The notes: generated from the letters alone by a model not told the origin. A stretch of DNA of 64,000 bases from Paraburkholderia ferrariae NBRC 106233 (GCF_000685035.1 NZ_BAYB01000037.1:1-64000); one strand, 5' to 3'. Positions 18,366 through 29,138 are shown, numbered from the stretch's first letter. Numbers and translations: made by a program.

Positions 18366-18667
18366 GTGCGCACGCAGCGCATTCGGGCGGTATCGACACT
18401 CACCGTCGGCCAGTTCGTGCCGGCACATGCGACATGCCGTGGGCAACACGGACAGCGCTCTCAGCCCTGAAGGCCCACTATGATAGCGGCCATCAATTCC
18501 CGCTCAAGACCGGTCTTGGCGAGAGGGATTTCAATATATTCCTCTCGCCCTGCGCATTCAAGACTTTGCCCATTGAAAGTAACGATTGCCGGCGACGCTT
18601 AAATGCGAAAAGACATAGGCATGTCGCTGCTTACATCAACGCTTGCATCACCGGGATGCAACCGGGC
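18366..18667. other. Intergenic region with adjacent inverted repeats
   Basis: No gene seen. It contains a perfect 14-bp palindrome CAAGACCGGTCTTG at 18505-18518 that leads straight into a 9-bp inverted repeat GGCGAGAGG (18518-18526) / CCTCTCGCC (18541-18549) with an AT-rich loop. It lies downstream of both exbD and the LysR gene, so it could be a back-to-back termination structure, an RNA or a protein site. Confidence 0.45.
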
Positions 18668-19714
18668 TCATGCCGTTTCGATGTTGCGGCCCGGCTTGGG
18701 GCGCACTGCCGATGTATGCGGAGACGCGGTCTCGCCCTGCGCTTCGCGATAGCGCTCCAGCAGCGGCGCGATCTCGCTGCGCAGCGGACACTCCTGTTGC
18801 AGATGCTTGTCCGCATCGAGCACTTCGACGAGGTAATCGACGAACGCGCGCACCGCGGGCACCATCCCCTGGCGTGACAGAAACACCGCATAGAGCTGCG
18901 GCACCGGCAGCGTCCAGCCCGGCATCACCGGCGAAAGCTTGCCCGTGCGCAGCGCGGCGCCGTACATCATCTCCGGCATCGCCGCGATGCCGAGGCCCGC
19001 AAGCGCGGCCTCGCGGATCGTCGTGAGGTCCGCGGTAATGAGGCGCGGCTCGTGCTCGTGCGAATGGCGCGTGCCGTCCGGTGCGATCAGATGGAACACG
19101 TGGCGGCCATCGCTCGTGGGCGTGTCGAGTGTTTCGAAACGTGCGAGGTCGTCGGGCGTGAGCGGCGGCGCGTTCTGCGCCAGCAGGCTCGGCGCCCCCA
19201 CCAGCATCTGCTCGGTGCGCCAGAGCGGCCGCACCACGATGTTGGCGTTTTGCGGCGGCTCGGAGCGCACGCGCAACGCGATATCCACGGAATCTTCGAA
19301 CAGGTCGATCACGCGGTTCGTCACGCGCATCACCACGCGCACTTCCGGGTAGCGATGCATGAACTCCGGCATGATCTGCGAAAAGATCGTCTGCGACAGC
19401 GTGACCGGCACGCTCACGCGCACCGTGCCGCGCGGCGACGAGCGCAGCGACTGGACGACGTTGACGGCCGCCTGCGCTTCGGAGAGCATGGCGCGGCAAT
19501 GCTGGTAGAAAAGTTCGCCCGCTTCGGTAAGGGCCAGCTTGCGCGTGGAGCGCTGCAAAAGACGCACGCCCAGCGACGCTTCGAGTTCGCTCACCCGGCG
19601 CGACAGACGCGACTTCGAAATACCCAGCACGCGTTCGGCCGCGGAAAAGCCACCGTGCTCGACCACCTGCGAGAAGTACATCAGGTCGTTCAGGTTATGC
19701 GAGTCGATCTTCAT
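18668..19714 (-). CDS. LysR family transcriptional regulator
   Basis: A 348-residue LTTR with an N-terminal winged helix-turn-helix (about residues 8-65: F-S-Q-V-V-E-H-G-G-F-S-A-A-E-R-V-L-G-I-S) and a substrate-binding domain behind it (G-T-V-R-V-S-V-P-V-T-L at about 100). The C-terminus has an extra tail of about 40 residues (L-Q-Q-E-C-P-L-R-S-E-I-A-P-L). The ATG at 19714 gives the usual start; an in-frame codon at 19738 is less likely. It is divergent from the pirin gene with about 120 bases between them, the usual arrangement for a regulator and its target. Confidence 0.88.
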   Translation of the reverse strand: MKIDSHNLNDLMYFSQVVEHGGFSAAERVLGISKSRLSRRVSELEASLGVRLLQRSTRKLALTEAGELFYQHCRAMLSEAQAAVNVVQSLRSSPRGTVRVSVPVTLSQTIFSQIMPEFMHRYPEVRVVMRVTNRVIDLFEDSVDIALRVRSEPPQNANIVVRPLWRTEQMLVGAPSLLAQNAPPLTPDDLARFETLDTPTSDGRHVFHLIAPDGTRHSHEHEPRLITADLTTIREAALAGLGIAAMPEMMYGAALRTGKLSPVMPGWTLPVPQLYAVFLSRQGMVPAVRAFVDYLVEVLDADKHLQQECPLRSEIAPLLERYREAQGETASPHTSAVRPKPGRNIETA

Positions 19715-19836
19715 GTCGTCGTTCCAGCGCTGGGACAATCCATTGCGTCAGGGCCCTAAAACAGGCCGAATGGGCTACCTATAATAGCGGTTTGTTTCGC
19801 ATATCGCGCAATTCCCATATTTTCGAGGTGACATCC

Positions 19837-20718
19837 ATGACGACCACCCGCACGATCGAACGCGTCTTCCCCGCGGTTCGCACCACCGAGGGCGCTGGAT
19901 TCATCGTCCATCGACCGTTCCCTACCCGGCAGTTGATGGACTTCGATCCGTTCCTGCTGCTCGACGAAATGGGGCCGGTGGACTATGCGCCGGGCACGGC
20001 CAAGGGCGCGCCCGACCATCCGCATCGCGGCTTCGAAACCGTCACCTATGCGCTCGAAGGCAGCTTTGGCCACAAGGATTCGGCGGGACACTCCGGCACG
20101 CTCGGCCCCGGCGACGTGCAATGGATGACCGCCGGCGCGGGCGTGGTTCACAGCGAGATGCCCGACCCCGAATTCGTGCGCAGCGGCGGCCGCGTGCACG
20201 GCCTGCAACTGTGGGTGAACCTGCCCGCGCGCGACAAGATGATCGCGCCGCGCTATCAGGAGATGCCCCACGCGCGCATTCCGGTGGGCCGGTCGGCGGA
20301 CGGCAAGGTGTCGGTGAAGGTGATCGCGGGCGAAGCGCTGGGCGTGAAGGCCGCGATCGAAACGCGCACCCCCATCCTCTATCAGCACTTCACGATCGCG
20401 CCGGGCGGCCGCGTCGAGCAGCCGGTGCCGCGCGCGTGGAACGTGTTCGCCTACGGCCTCGCGGGCACCGGCAGCTACGGGCCGGGCGGCGAGCGTATTG
20501 CGGCGCAGCAGATGGTGAGCTTTGCCGGCAACGGCGATTCGGTGGTGCTCGCCGCGCCCGACGACGCGACCGAACCGCTCGAGGTCCTGCTGATCGGCGG
20601 GATGCCGCTCAACGAGCCGGTGGTACGCTATGGCCCCTTCGTGATGAACACGGAGGCCGAGATCCGCCAGGCGGTGCTCGACTACCAGGCCGGACGCATG
20701 GGCAGCATCGCGCACTGA
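19837..20718 (+). CDS. Pirin family protein
   Basis: A 293-residue bicupin of the pirin family. Iron ligands of the N-terminal cupin are seen in D-H-P-H-R-G-F-E-T-V and, further on, G-A-G-V-V-H-S-E-M (two His, then His and Glu). Some bacterial pirins have quercetinase activity and others affect transcription or pyruvate metabolism, so the function here is open. GAGGTG precedes the ATG at 19837. The divergent LysR gene is its probable regulator, and an OsmC peroxidase gene follows on the same strand, which hints at oxidative stress. Confidence 0.9.
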   Translation: MTTTRTIERVFPAVRTTEGAGFIVHRPFPTRQLMDFDPFLLLDEMGPVDYAPGTAKGAPDHPHRGFETVTYALEGSFGHKDSAGHSGTLGPGDVQWMTAGAGVVHSEMPDPEFVRSGGRVHGLQLWVNLPARDKMIAPRYQEMPHARIPVGRSADGKVSVKVIAGEALGVKAAIETRTPILYQHFTIAPGGRVEQPVPRAWNVFAYGLAGTGSYGPGGERIAAQQMVSFAGNGDSVVLAAPDDATEPLEVLLIGGMPLNEPVVRYGPFVMNTEAEIRQAVLDYQAGRMGSIAH

Positions 20719-20859
20719 AACCCCGGCGTCAGGCAACTTTTCGCAGCTTCGTCCGCTTTCGGTCACAATAGGATTTCGAAGGGGCACGCGGCACCCGGCG
20801 CGCGCGTCCCGTCCTTATCCCCTTTGTCCACCGTTGTCCGCACCGCTTGCGAGGAGCGC

Positions 20860-21258
20860 ATGGCCGAACCCATCGTCACTGCACACATCGGCTCAACCGA
20901 CTACCAGGTTCAATTCGACGACGGCACGCACACGTGGATCGCCGACGAACCCGCCTCGCTCGGCGGCGGCGACCGCGGCCCCTCGCCGTTCTCGCTGCTG
21001 CTGTCGAGCCTCGGCGCCTGCACCTCGATCACGCTGAAGATGTATGCGCAGCGCAAGGCATGGCCGCTCGACGGCGTGCGCGTGAAGCTCTCGATAGAGA
21101 CCGGCAGCGAAGGCGCGACCATCGATCGCCAGATCGCGCTGGAAGGCGCGCTGAGCGACGAGCAGCGCGAACGGCTTTTGCAGATCGCGAATGCGTGCCC
21201 GGTTCACAAGGTGCTCACGAACACGATCACGATCCGCTCGGGGCTCGTGGCCGTGTGA
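20860..21258 (+). CDS. OsmC family peroxiredoxin-like protein
   Basis: A 132-residue OsmC/Ohr-superfamily protein. The two redox cysteines are in [12 protein letters not shown] and N-A-C-P-V-H-K-V-L, and the [17 protein letters not shown] block is typical of the YhfA-like subgroup. Thiol-dependent reduction of organic hydroperoxides is the family activity. The ATG at 20860 follows a GAGGAG ribosome site. It lies 35 bases before the DUF1857 gene, likely in one transcript. Confidence 0.9.
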   Translation: MAEPIVTAHIGSTDYQVQFDDGTHTWIADEPASLGGGDRGPSPFSLLLSSLGACTSITLKMYAQRKAWPLDGVRVKLSIETGSEGATIDRQIALEGALSDEQRERLLQIANACPVHKVLTNTITIRSGLVAV

Positions 21259-21293
21259 GCGGCGGCGGACATCGCTACAGGAAGCCATCGACC

Positions 21294-21776
21294 TTGAATT
21301 TCGAACACCTCATCCAGATCAACGACCCGTCGAATCCGCTCGTCCAGACCATGACGCGCGATCAGCTCTGGGAAGGCCTCGTGCTGCGCGCCGAGCAGCC
21401 GCAACTCTTCGTGCTCGGCCTCGACAGCTGCACGATCCTCGCGCGCGAGGGCAATACGCTCGAGCGCGAGCTGCACTACGGCCAGGCCACGGTGCGCGAC
21501 CGCGTCACGCTCACGTTGCGCGAAAGCGTGCGCTACGACATCCTCCCCACCGAGACCTACGTGGGCGGCTCGCTCACCATGAGCATCGAGGAGCCCGAGG
21601 AAGCGCAGCTGTTCCTGCGCTTCGACTACCGCACCACGCTCCCCACCGCCGACACCGAAGACGACCGCCAGACCTCCGAGATCGTGAAGTCGGCCTACCG
21701 CGAGTCGGACATCGACACGGTGCGGCTGATTCGCCAGTACGTGCTCGGCCTCGGCGACCCCGAAGCGCGGCACTGA
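21294..21776 (+). CDS. DUF1857 (SRPBCC/AtaL-like) protein
   Basis: A 160-residue START/SRPBCC-fold protein of the DUF1857 family. It begins with the standard N-F-E-H-L-I-Q-I-N-D-P block, followed by L-T/M-T-R-D-Q-L-W-E-G-L-V-L-R-A-E and D-S-C-T-I. The initiator is TTG at 21294, supported by ACAGGAAG ten bases upstream; no ATG fits the family N-terminus. Function is unknown; the fold binds hydrophobic ligands. It follows the OsmC gene closely. Confidence 0.82.
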   Translation: MNFEHLIQINDPSNPLVQTMTRDQLWEGLVLRAEQPQLFVLGLDSCTILAREGNTLERELHYGQATVRDRVTLTLRESVRYDILPTETYVGGSLTMSIEEPEEAQLFLRFDYRTTLPTADTEDDRQTSEIVKSAYRESDIDTVRLIRQYVLGLGDPEARH

Positions 21777-21869
21777 TCCTCTGCGTGTGCTGCGCGCGCC
21801 GAACGCCGCACACGCGCCTTTCCCCAGACTATCGCTGCACGAATCCGATGAATTTGTCGTAGTTGAAAA

Positions 21870-21890
21870 TAGGAACGATTATCATTTAGA
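21870..21890. promoter_or_regulatory. Fur box-like site upstream of hemP
   Basis: The GATTATCATTT core 34 bases ahead of hemP resembles one half of a Fur box; the other half is weak. hemP is Fur-controlled in related Burkholderia, which supports the call. Confidence 0.5.
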
Positions 21891-21923
21891 ATCACTCCAT
21901 CGTATCGAGAAAGACGTCACTTC

Positions 21924-22220
21924 ATGACCGACTTCAACCGCTCATCCACACTCAGCCTGCGCCGTTCCGGCGGTCCGGCACTAACGGCCCCGCGTGCTGC
22001 ATCGACCCAGGCGCCCAAGGCAGCCGTGCCGGCGCAAACGCGCAAGAGCGCGCCCGCTCACGAGGGCGCAAATGCCGCCGCCAACGGCGCGCCCAGCAAC
22101 GAGCGCACGCTCGACAGCACGGCGCTGCTGCAAGGCCGCAGCCACGTGAGCATCCTGCATAACGGCGAGACGTATCAGTTGCGGGCCACGCGGCTCGGCA
22201 AGCTGATCCTCACCAAGTAG
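21924..22220 (+). CDS. hemP: Hemin uptake protein HemP
   Basis: A 98-residue protein whose C-terminal 40 residues carry the HemP domain (S-H-V-S-I-L-H-N-G-E-T-Y-Q-L-R-A-T-R-L-G-K-L-I-L-T-K). The N-terminal half is a low-complexity, alanine- and proline-rich extension not found in short HemP proteins of about 60 residues. In Burkholderia multivorans HemP is needed for haem use and acts as a regulator of the haem receptor gene. No haem receptor gene is adjacent here, so this is an orphan hemP. Confidence 0.85.
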   Translation: MTDFNRSSTLSLRRSGGPALTAPRAASTQAPKAAVPAQTRKSAPAHEGANAAANGAPSNERTLDSTALLQGRSHVSILHNGETYQLRATRLGKLILTK

Positions 22221-22417
22221 TTCGTACCGGGTATTGTGGGGACCGCCTCCTATCGAGAGGCGTTGGGCACTAGCCAGTCACGACGGCTTGCACGCGAGAT
22301 CTAGACCCCTTCGTGCAGACATTCTTCACGCCAGCCGTCGCAGCCAGCCACGCCATTTTTTTGTTCTCACCATGAAAGCGGACGGCACGCCCCCAAGGGC
22401 ATGCCGTCCATGGCAAG

Positions 22418-22446
22418 AGGCCGCGGCAAGTCCGCGGCCTTTGTCT
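22418..22446. terminator. Hairpin terminator between hemP and the ftr operon
   Basis: AGGCCGCGG / CCGCGGCCT 9-bp stem followed on the plus strand by TTTGTCTTTT. It lies between two converging units and could serve both, better oriented for the plus strand. Confidence 0.65.
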
Positions 22447-22492
22447 TTTGCGCTGATCTTGCGATGCGGCTGCGTTTAAACGTAGCGCCGCA

Positions 22493-22906
22493 TCAACCTT
22501 GCTCGACGCCGAGTGCCGCAATGCCCGCACGGGCGATGGCGGCATCCTGATCGGACTTCACGCCCGATACGCCGATGGCCCCAATCACGTCGCCGTTGAC
22601 GATCACGGGCACCCCGCCCTCCAGCATCGCGGGCAGCGGCGCGCTCAGGAAGGCCGTGCGTCCCTGGCGGATCACTTCCTCGTACACCTTGCTCTCGCGG
22701 CGCCCGAGCGCCGCCGTGCGCGCCTTGGAGGCCGCGATTTCGGCCGACACGGGTGCTGCGCCGTCGAGCCGGCGCAGCCACAGCAGATGCGCGCCCTCGT
22801 CGACAATCGCAATCGTCACGTGCCATTCGTTGGCACGCGCGTGCGCGATGGCCGCGTCGCCCATTTTCACGATGTCTTCGTCAGTCAGTGCCGCCCTGGT
22901 GCGCAT
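22493..22906 (-). CDS. GlcG/HbpS family (DUF336) protein
   Basis: A 137-residue protein of the GlcG/HbpS family. Visible blocks are V-T-I-A-I-V-D-E-G-A-H-L-L-W-L-R-R-L-D-G-A and the C-terminal G-G-V-P-V-I-V-N-G-D-V-I-G-A-I-G-V-S-G. In Streptomyces HbpS binds haem and senses oxidative stress; most proteobacterial members are uncharacterised. It follows ftrD by 30 bases on the same strand, so it is probably the last gene of the ferrous-iron operon. A haem or iron link is plausible from this setting but unproven. There is no signal peptide. Confidence 0.82.
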   Translation of the reverse strand: MRTRAALTDEDIVKMGDAAIAHARANEWHVTIAIVDEGAHLLWLRRLDGAAPVSAEIAASKARTAALGRRESKVYEEVIRQGRTAFLSAPLPAMLEGGVPVIVNGDVIGAIGVSGVKSDQDAAIARAGIAALGVEQG

Positions 22907-22936
22907 GGTTCGCTCTCCGATCGGTTGAACGGCCGG

Positions 22937-24364
22937 TCAGTGCGCCCAGCCCCAGAACATGAGCCACCACGCGCTGTCGACCACGGCAAGCGCGGCGGCG
23001 AATGCCGTCGTCGCCAGAACGCGTTGCCCGAGCGACTGACTGTATCGGCCGGTTACCCGCCACGCAAGCCAGCCACTCCACATATTGAATATGCCGAGAA
23101 TCGCAAGTCGCACATCCGATGCCCAGTCGATCGGCACGTGCTCCGCGCGCAACAGGGAGAGCGTGGTGGCGGAAAGTCCGAGGAATACGCCCGCGCCCGC
23201 GAGCGGGATCAGCGCCTGCGCGAAATGGTGCAGGCGGCGCAGGTCGAAGCGGCCGAACACCGCGCTTGCGCCGGCGAGCAGCGCAAAGAGCGCCGTGCCG
23301 TACACGAGCCCGGTCGCGACGATATAGCCGACGATCATCGTGCCGTCGAGCCACGAGAACACATCGTTTTGCTCGGGATAATGCGTGAGCAGGAACCAGG
23401 GCGCGTTCGTTTCCAGCGGCCAGGTGATGTCGCGGTCGATGAGCCAGCCCGCAACGGATTGCTTGAGATCGATGAACCATGGCGAGGCGGTCCAGTGGAA
23501 CGCGCCGATGGCCACGCCGAGGAGGCCGTAGAGGATCAGCGCCGTGTCCCAGCCGCTCGCTTGGCGCCCGCCCAGATCGACCACCTCTTCGGCGGGCGAG
23601 CGCCAGGTCAGGTCGATGGCGTCGCGGTGGCCCGCGCAGCGCCCGCACATATGGCACGCGGCCGCGCCCTTCATGTTGCGCAGCGGCACGAGCGGCGCGC
23701 AGTTGACGGGAACGACGCGGTGGCCGCCGTGCTCGCCTGCCGTGTAGGAGCGGCGCCAGGCCTCTTCATCGACCTTGTAGTGAAACGGCGCAAGACGCGC
23801 CAGTAGCGAAAAGACCCCGTTGACGGGGCACAGATAGCGGCACCAGACGCGCTTCTCGCGCCCGTAGAGAAAGCCGATCACCATCGCGCCGAGCGTCGAT
23901 CCGCCCAGCACCAGCAGCACCGCCTTCGGGTACTGATAGACGCTCACCATCTGCCCGTAGATCGTGGTGAGCCCGAAGGCGACGAAAGGCCAGCCGCCCC
24001 AGCGCATCCAGCGCGGAATCGCGCGGCCACGCCCGAAGCGGCTGGCGAACTCCGTGAGCGTGCCTTCCGGACACAGCACGCCGCACCACACGCGGCCCAG
24101 CATAACCATAGAAAGGAGTACGAACGGCCACCAGATGCCCCAGAACACGAACTGCGCGGCAAGCGTGAGGTTGTTCCAGAGATGCGCGGTGTCGTCGGGC
24201 AGCGGCGTTGCCGCGGGCACGAGAATCAGGAACGCGTAGACCGCGACGACAACCCACTGCACCGCGCGGATCGCCGCGCCGTGACGCTGCATCCACTGGC
24301 CGGCTGGCGCGAGCCAGCCGCGGCGCTTCGTCAGCGTGGCCGGTTCGGGCGAGCCGCAGCTCAT
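22937..24364 (-). CDS. ftrD: FtrD-like polyferredoxin membrane protein
   Basis: A 475-residue inner-membrane protein with about ten helices, related to NapH/NosR-type 4Fe-4S proteins and matching FtrD of the Brucella/Bordetella FtrABCD ferrous-iron system. Cysteine motifs: C-G-V-L-C-P-E-G-T and C-R-Y-L-C-P-V-N-G in the membrane part, and C-H-M-C-G-R-C-A-G-H near residue 250. In the Ftr model it takes electrons when FtrC moves oxidised iron. Its start overlaps the ftrC stop by four bases. The open frame extends far upstream through ftrC but that part is not coding. Confidence 0.85.
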   Translation of the reverse strand: MSCGSPEPATLTKRRGWLAPAGQWMQRHGAAIRAVQWVVVAVYAFLILVPAATPLPDDTAHLWNNLTLAAQFVFWGIWWPFVLLSMVMLGRVWCGVLCPEGTLTEFASRFGRGRAIPRWMRWGGWPFVAFGLTTIYGQMVSVYQYPKAVLLVLGGSTLGAMVIGFLYGREKRVWCRYLCPVNGVFSLLARLAPFHYKVDEEAWRRSYTAGEHGGHRVVPVNCAPLVPLRNMKGAAACHMCGRCAGHRDAIDLTWRSPAEEVVDLGGRQASGWDTALILYGLLGVAIGAFHWTASPWFIDLKQSVAGWLIDRDITWPLETNAPWFLLTHYPEQNDVFSWLDGTMIVGYIVATGLVYGTALFALLAGASAVFGRFDLRRLHHFAQALIPLAGAGVFLGLSATTLSLLRAEHVPIDWASDVRLAILGIFNMWSGWLAWRVTGRYSQSLGQRVLATTAFAAALAVVDSAWWLMFWGWAH

Positions 24365-25209
24365 GCCGCCTTCCTCTTGCCGGGCGCCGACGCGGCACGC
24401 GCACCGGCGCGGCGCACGAGGAACCCCACCACGAGCCAGTACGCCGCGTACGCGATCAGGTTCATGAGCGCCGGATGCGCGCGGTAGCCCGTGAGCGTCG
24501 CGACGAGCGAACCGAAGGTACTCGAGTCGTCGAGCAGCGCCGACGAGTTCCAGACCTGATCGACGAGCGTCGGCAGAATCTCCTTGTCGATCAGCTTGTC
24601 CACGCCGCTCTGGAACAGGCCCGCGCCGAGAAACAGCAGCATGATTTCGGTGACGCGGAAGAACTGGCGCCACGAGAACACCTTGCCGCCCAGTTGCAGC
24701 ACGTAGAACGTGAGGAATGCGAGCGCGAGGCCGATCAGCACGGCGAGGTACTGGCTCGCGTCCACGTGGCCCGACTGGCCGAAACCGAGGCCGTAGAGAA
24801 AGATCACCGTTTCGCTGCCCTCGCGGGCGATGGCGAGTGCGACCAGCACCGTCACGCCCCACCAGTTGGCGTCGCGCGCGGTCTGTTCGAGCGAGGTTTC
24901 CATGTCGCGCTTGAGCGTACGCCCGTGCTGCTTCATCCACAGCACCATCTGCACGATCAGCACGCAGGCGACGAGCACCATCGCCGTCTGGAAGTAGTCC
25001 TGAGCATCGCCGGACAGCACTTCGGTGAACCCTACCAGCGCCGCGCCGAGGCCCACCGCCGCGAGGAGGCCGAGCGCCACGCCGCCCCACAGGTACGGCA
25101 GCCCGCGCCGCGCGTCGGCGTCGCCGTTCTTCAGCCACGCATGGAGAATGCCGACGACGAGCAGCGCCTCGACGCTCTCCCGCCACACGATGAACATCAC
25201 CTGACCCAT
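24361..25209 (-). CDS. ftrC: FTR1 family iron permease FtrC
   Basis: A 282-residue inner-membrane permease of the FTR1/EfeU family with about seven helices. The two iron-binding R-E-x-x-E motifs are present: R-E-S-V-E at about residues 10-14 and R-E-G-S-E at about 123-127. It moves ferric iron produced by periplasmic oxidation of Fe(II). It belongs to the minus-strand order ftrA, ftrB, ftrC, ftrD. About 95 bases separate it from ftrB. Confidence 0.93.
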   Translation of the reverse strand: MGQVMFIVWRESVEALLVVGILHAWLKNGDADARRGLPYLWGGVALGLLAAVGLGAALVGFTEVLSGDAQDYFQTAMVLVACVLIVQMVLWMKQHGRTLKRDMETSLEQTARDANWWGVTVLVALAIAREGSETVIFLYGLGFGQSGHVDASQYLAVLIGLALAFLTFYVLQLGGKVFSWRQFFRVTEIMLLFLGAGLFQSGVDKLIDKEILPTLVDQVWNSSALLDDSSTFGSLVATLTGYRAHPALMNLIAYAAYWLVVGFLVRRAGARAASAPGKRKAA

Positions 25210-25305
25210 TCAATCCTCCTGCCACCGGCGGCTGCGCCGGCTACCTTTGCTGCCTGCGCGGCGACGGCCCGTGCGCGCCGCTTCGCCACGCTCACCTTGC
25301 AACAC

Positions 25306-25653
25306 TCATTTGGCAACAATCACGCCCTGCGCCTGCTGATGGAAGTCGTCGAAGAACTTGTACTCTCCCGGATCGAGCGGCGCGATCACGACGAACGACT
25401 CCGCGCCCGGCGCCAGCACCTTCTCCTTGCGCAGTTGCACGCTTTCGAACTCCACGGCACCCTTGCCGGTGTTGCGCACCTCGATCTTGATGCGCTTGCC
25501 CGCCGGCACCTCGATGCGCGCGGGGCTGAGCTTGCCGTCGGCCATGTCCAGCCTGAAGGTCGGCAGATCCTCGGCGTGCGCCGCGCCGGCGAAGAGCGGC
25601 AGGCCAAGCGTTGCGGCCAGCGCGAGTGCGGCCATCTTCCTGATTCCAGTCAT
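25306..25653 (-). CDS. ftrB: Periplasmic cupredoxin-like protein FtrB
   Basis: A 115-residue secreted protein with a signal peptide (about residues 1-25, cleavage after A-H-A) and a cupredoxin/EfeO N-terminal-like fold: F-R-L-D-M-A-D-G-K-L-S-P-A-R-I-E-V-P-A-G and L-D-P-G-E-Y-K-F-F-D-D-F-H-Q-Q-A-Q-G. FtrB is thought to oxidise Fe(II) for the permease. Typical type-1 copper ligands are not complete here (no cysteine in the mature part), so copper binding may be of another type. The ATG at 25653 is chosen for its signal peptide; upstream in-frame sequence is not protein-like. Confidence 0.85.
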   Translation of the reverse strand: MTGIRKMAALALAATLGLPLFAGAAHAEDLPTFRLDMADGKLSPARIEVPAGKRIKIEVRNTGKGAVEFESVQLRKEKVLAPGAESFVVIAPLDPGEYKFFDDFHQQAQGVIVAK

Positions 25654-25760
25654 CCGTTGTTCCTGCTCGAATTCCACCCGGGCCGCGCATACGGCACGCA
25701 TACGGCACTCATATGGCACCCACGCGACACTGCCGGGCCGCATGCGCGAAACCTGCCACG

Positions 25761-26309
25761 TTAGTAACCGCCCTTCTTGCCGATGCCCGCGAACGGGAAG
25801 TCGTATTCGAGCGTGAACGGCTTGAACCACGGACCCACGCCGGTTTCCTTGTCCACGTGGCGGCCGAACGCCATGTGGCCGGTCTGCATCGGCGGTTCCA
25901 CGATCAGCTTCAGGTGGTACTTGCCCGGGCCCGCCAGCTTCACGTTGTCGCCGTAGTGCGGGCCGTCGTTGGCGACCATGCCCATCAGGTCACCCTTCTG
26001 CACGTAGTTCGAGCCCGGCTTGGTGAGTTCGTAGTGGACCTGCAGGTAGGGCATCCAGTCGCCTTCGGCGAAACCCGTCGGGTTGTTCTTGACCGCGTGA
26101 ATGTCCGCTTCGAGGTGAATGTCGGAATCCGACGCCTTGCGCATCATGCCTTCGGGCTCCATGGTGATCGGCTGCAGATAGACCGCACCGATTTCCATGC
26201 CGCCCTGGATCTGCTGCTTGCCGATCGGGTATTCGGCAGCACTGGCGGCGCAGGTAGCCGCGGCGGCCGCGACGAGCGCCGCACCGCGCAAGAAAGAGTG
26301 AATCCGCAT
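25761..26309 (-). CDS. ftrA: Periplasmic iron-binding protein FtrA (P19/Tp34 family)
   Basis: A 182-residue periplasmic protein of the P19/Tp34 family that binds Fe(II) and Cu(II) and starts the Ftr uptake route. The signal peptide is residues 1-25. Metal-site residues expected from the family are in G-G-M-E-I-G-A, D-I-H-L-E-A-D-I-H and G-P-H-Y-G-D-N-V, with P-M-Q-T-G-H-M-A-F later. It is the first gene of ftrABCD, and a Fur-like box lies 60-78 bases upstream of the ATG. Confidence 0.92.
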   Translation of the reverse strand: MRIHSFLRGAALVAAAAATCAASAAEYPIGKQQIQGGMEIGAVYLQPITMEPEGMMRKASDSDIHLEADIHAVKNNPTGFAEGDWMPYLQVHYELTKPGSNYVQKGDLMGMVANDGPHYGDNVKLAGPGKYHLKLIVEPPMQTGHMAFGRHVDKETGVGPWFKPFTLEYDFPFAGIGKKGGY

Positions 26310-26368
26310 CGAAACTCCTGGTTTTTATTGGAAAGACACGAGAACACCGCACCGACGACCGAAACGTT

Positions 26369-26387
26369 AATGCGAACAATTCTCAAT
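26369..26387. promoter_or_regulatory. Fur box-like site upstream of ftrABCD
   Basis: AATGCGAACAATTCTCAAT is palindromic at 13 of 19 positions and resembles the bfd-upstream site. It is well placed to control ftrA on the minus strand. Confidence 0.65.
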
Positions 26388-26622
26388 ATGCAAAGAGTTT
26401 AGCATCGATAGGGAAACGTAACAATTGAAAGTACACGACGGGTTTGATGCAAGTAGGGCTTTGTACGGAAAGGCCGGGACGTCGGGTGACGTCTTACACG
26501 ATGTAGGAAGTGTAATGAGCAGAGGAATTGGAAGGCGAATTTCGCGGCGTGGCTCTTGGGGGCTGGGGGGCTTGGGGGGCTGGGGGCTGGCTGCCCCGAC
26601 AGGCCGCCGGCGCCCCCCAAGC
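26388..26622. other. Intergenic region with G-tract array
   Basis: No gene is visible. Positions 26558-26586 hold G5-CT-G6-CTT-G6-CT-G5, four G-tracts with 2-3-base loops, a textbook intramolecular G-quadruplex pattern on the plus strand. The rest shows nothing recognisable. Confidence 0.6.
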
Positions 26623-26658
26623 AAAACGGGCGGCCCTCGATCGCCGAGGCCGCCCGCC
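26623..26658 (-). terminator. Terminator after uvrB
   Basis: On the minus strand GGGCGGCC ... GGCCGCCC followed by TTTTGC, just past the uvrB stop. Confidence 0.75.
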
Positions 26659-26684
26659 GTTCTGCCCTGCGTCCCGTGCCGCAA

Positions 26685-28766
<2,082 letters not shown>

Positions 28767-29138
28767 GGGGGCGACATCCTGAGCCTTGAGCAAACAACTA
28801 TTCTAGCGTCTTGCCGATGGGCGGGCCGAGGGTGGTCCAGGGCGCGAGCCGGCGCGGCGACGGGTGGCGACGAGGGGCGACGGGCGGCTCCGGAAAGCAA
28901 AGCGGGCAAAGAAGGGCCGGAAAACACGGGCGAAGTCTGTGCGCAGGAGGGGAAAGCTACGCGCAACCTTCGCGCAGCGGGCGAAAACGCCGCACAGATT
29001 CGTTACAATAGCGCGTTGCGTGGCCGGCCGGCTGCGCCGCCCTGCCCCCCGCCCAAGGCGCTGCGGGCCACGCGGCGGCGCGAGAGCCAGCGCAAGCGGC
29101 CAACCAGGTTGTCCATCCTTGACTATTGCCGAACCATC
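28767..29138. other. Divergent intergenic region between uvrB and the aminotransferase gene
   Basis: About 370 bases with no gene. A minus-10-like TACAAT is at 29004-29009, suited to the plus-strand aminotransferase. No other element was recognised. Confidence 0.4.
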
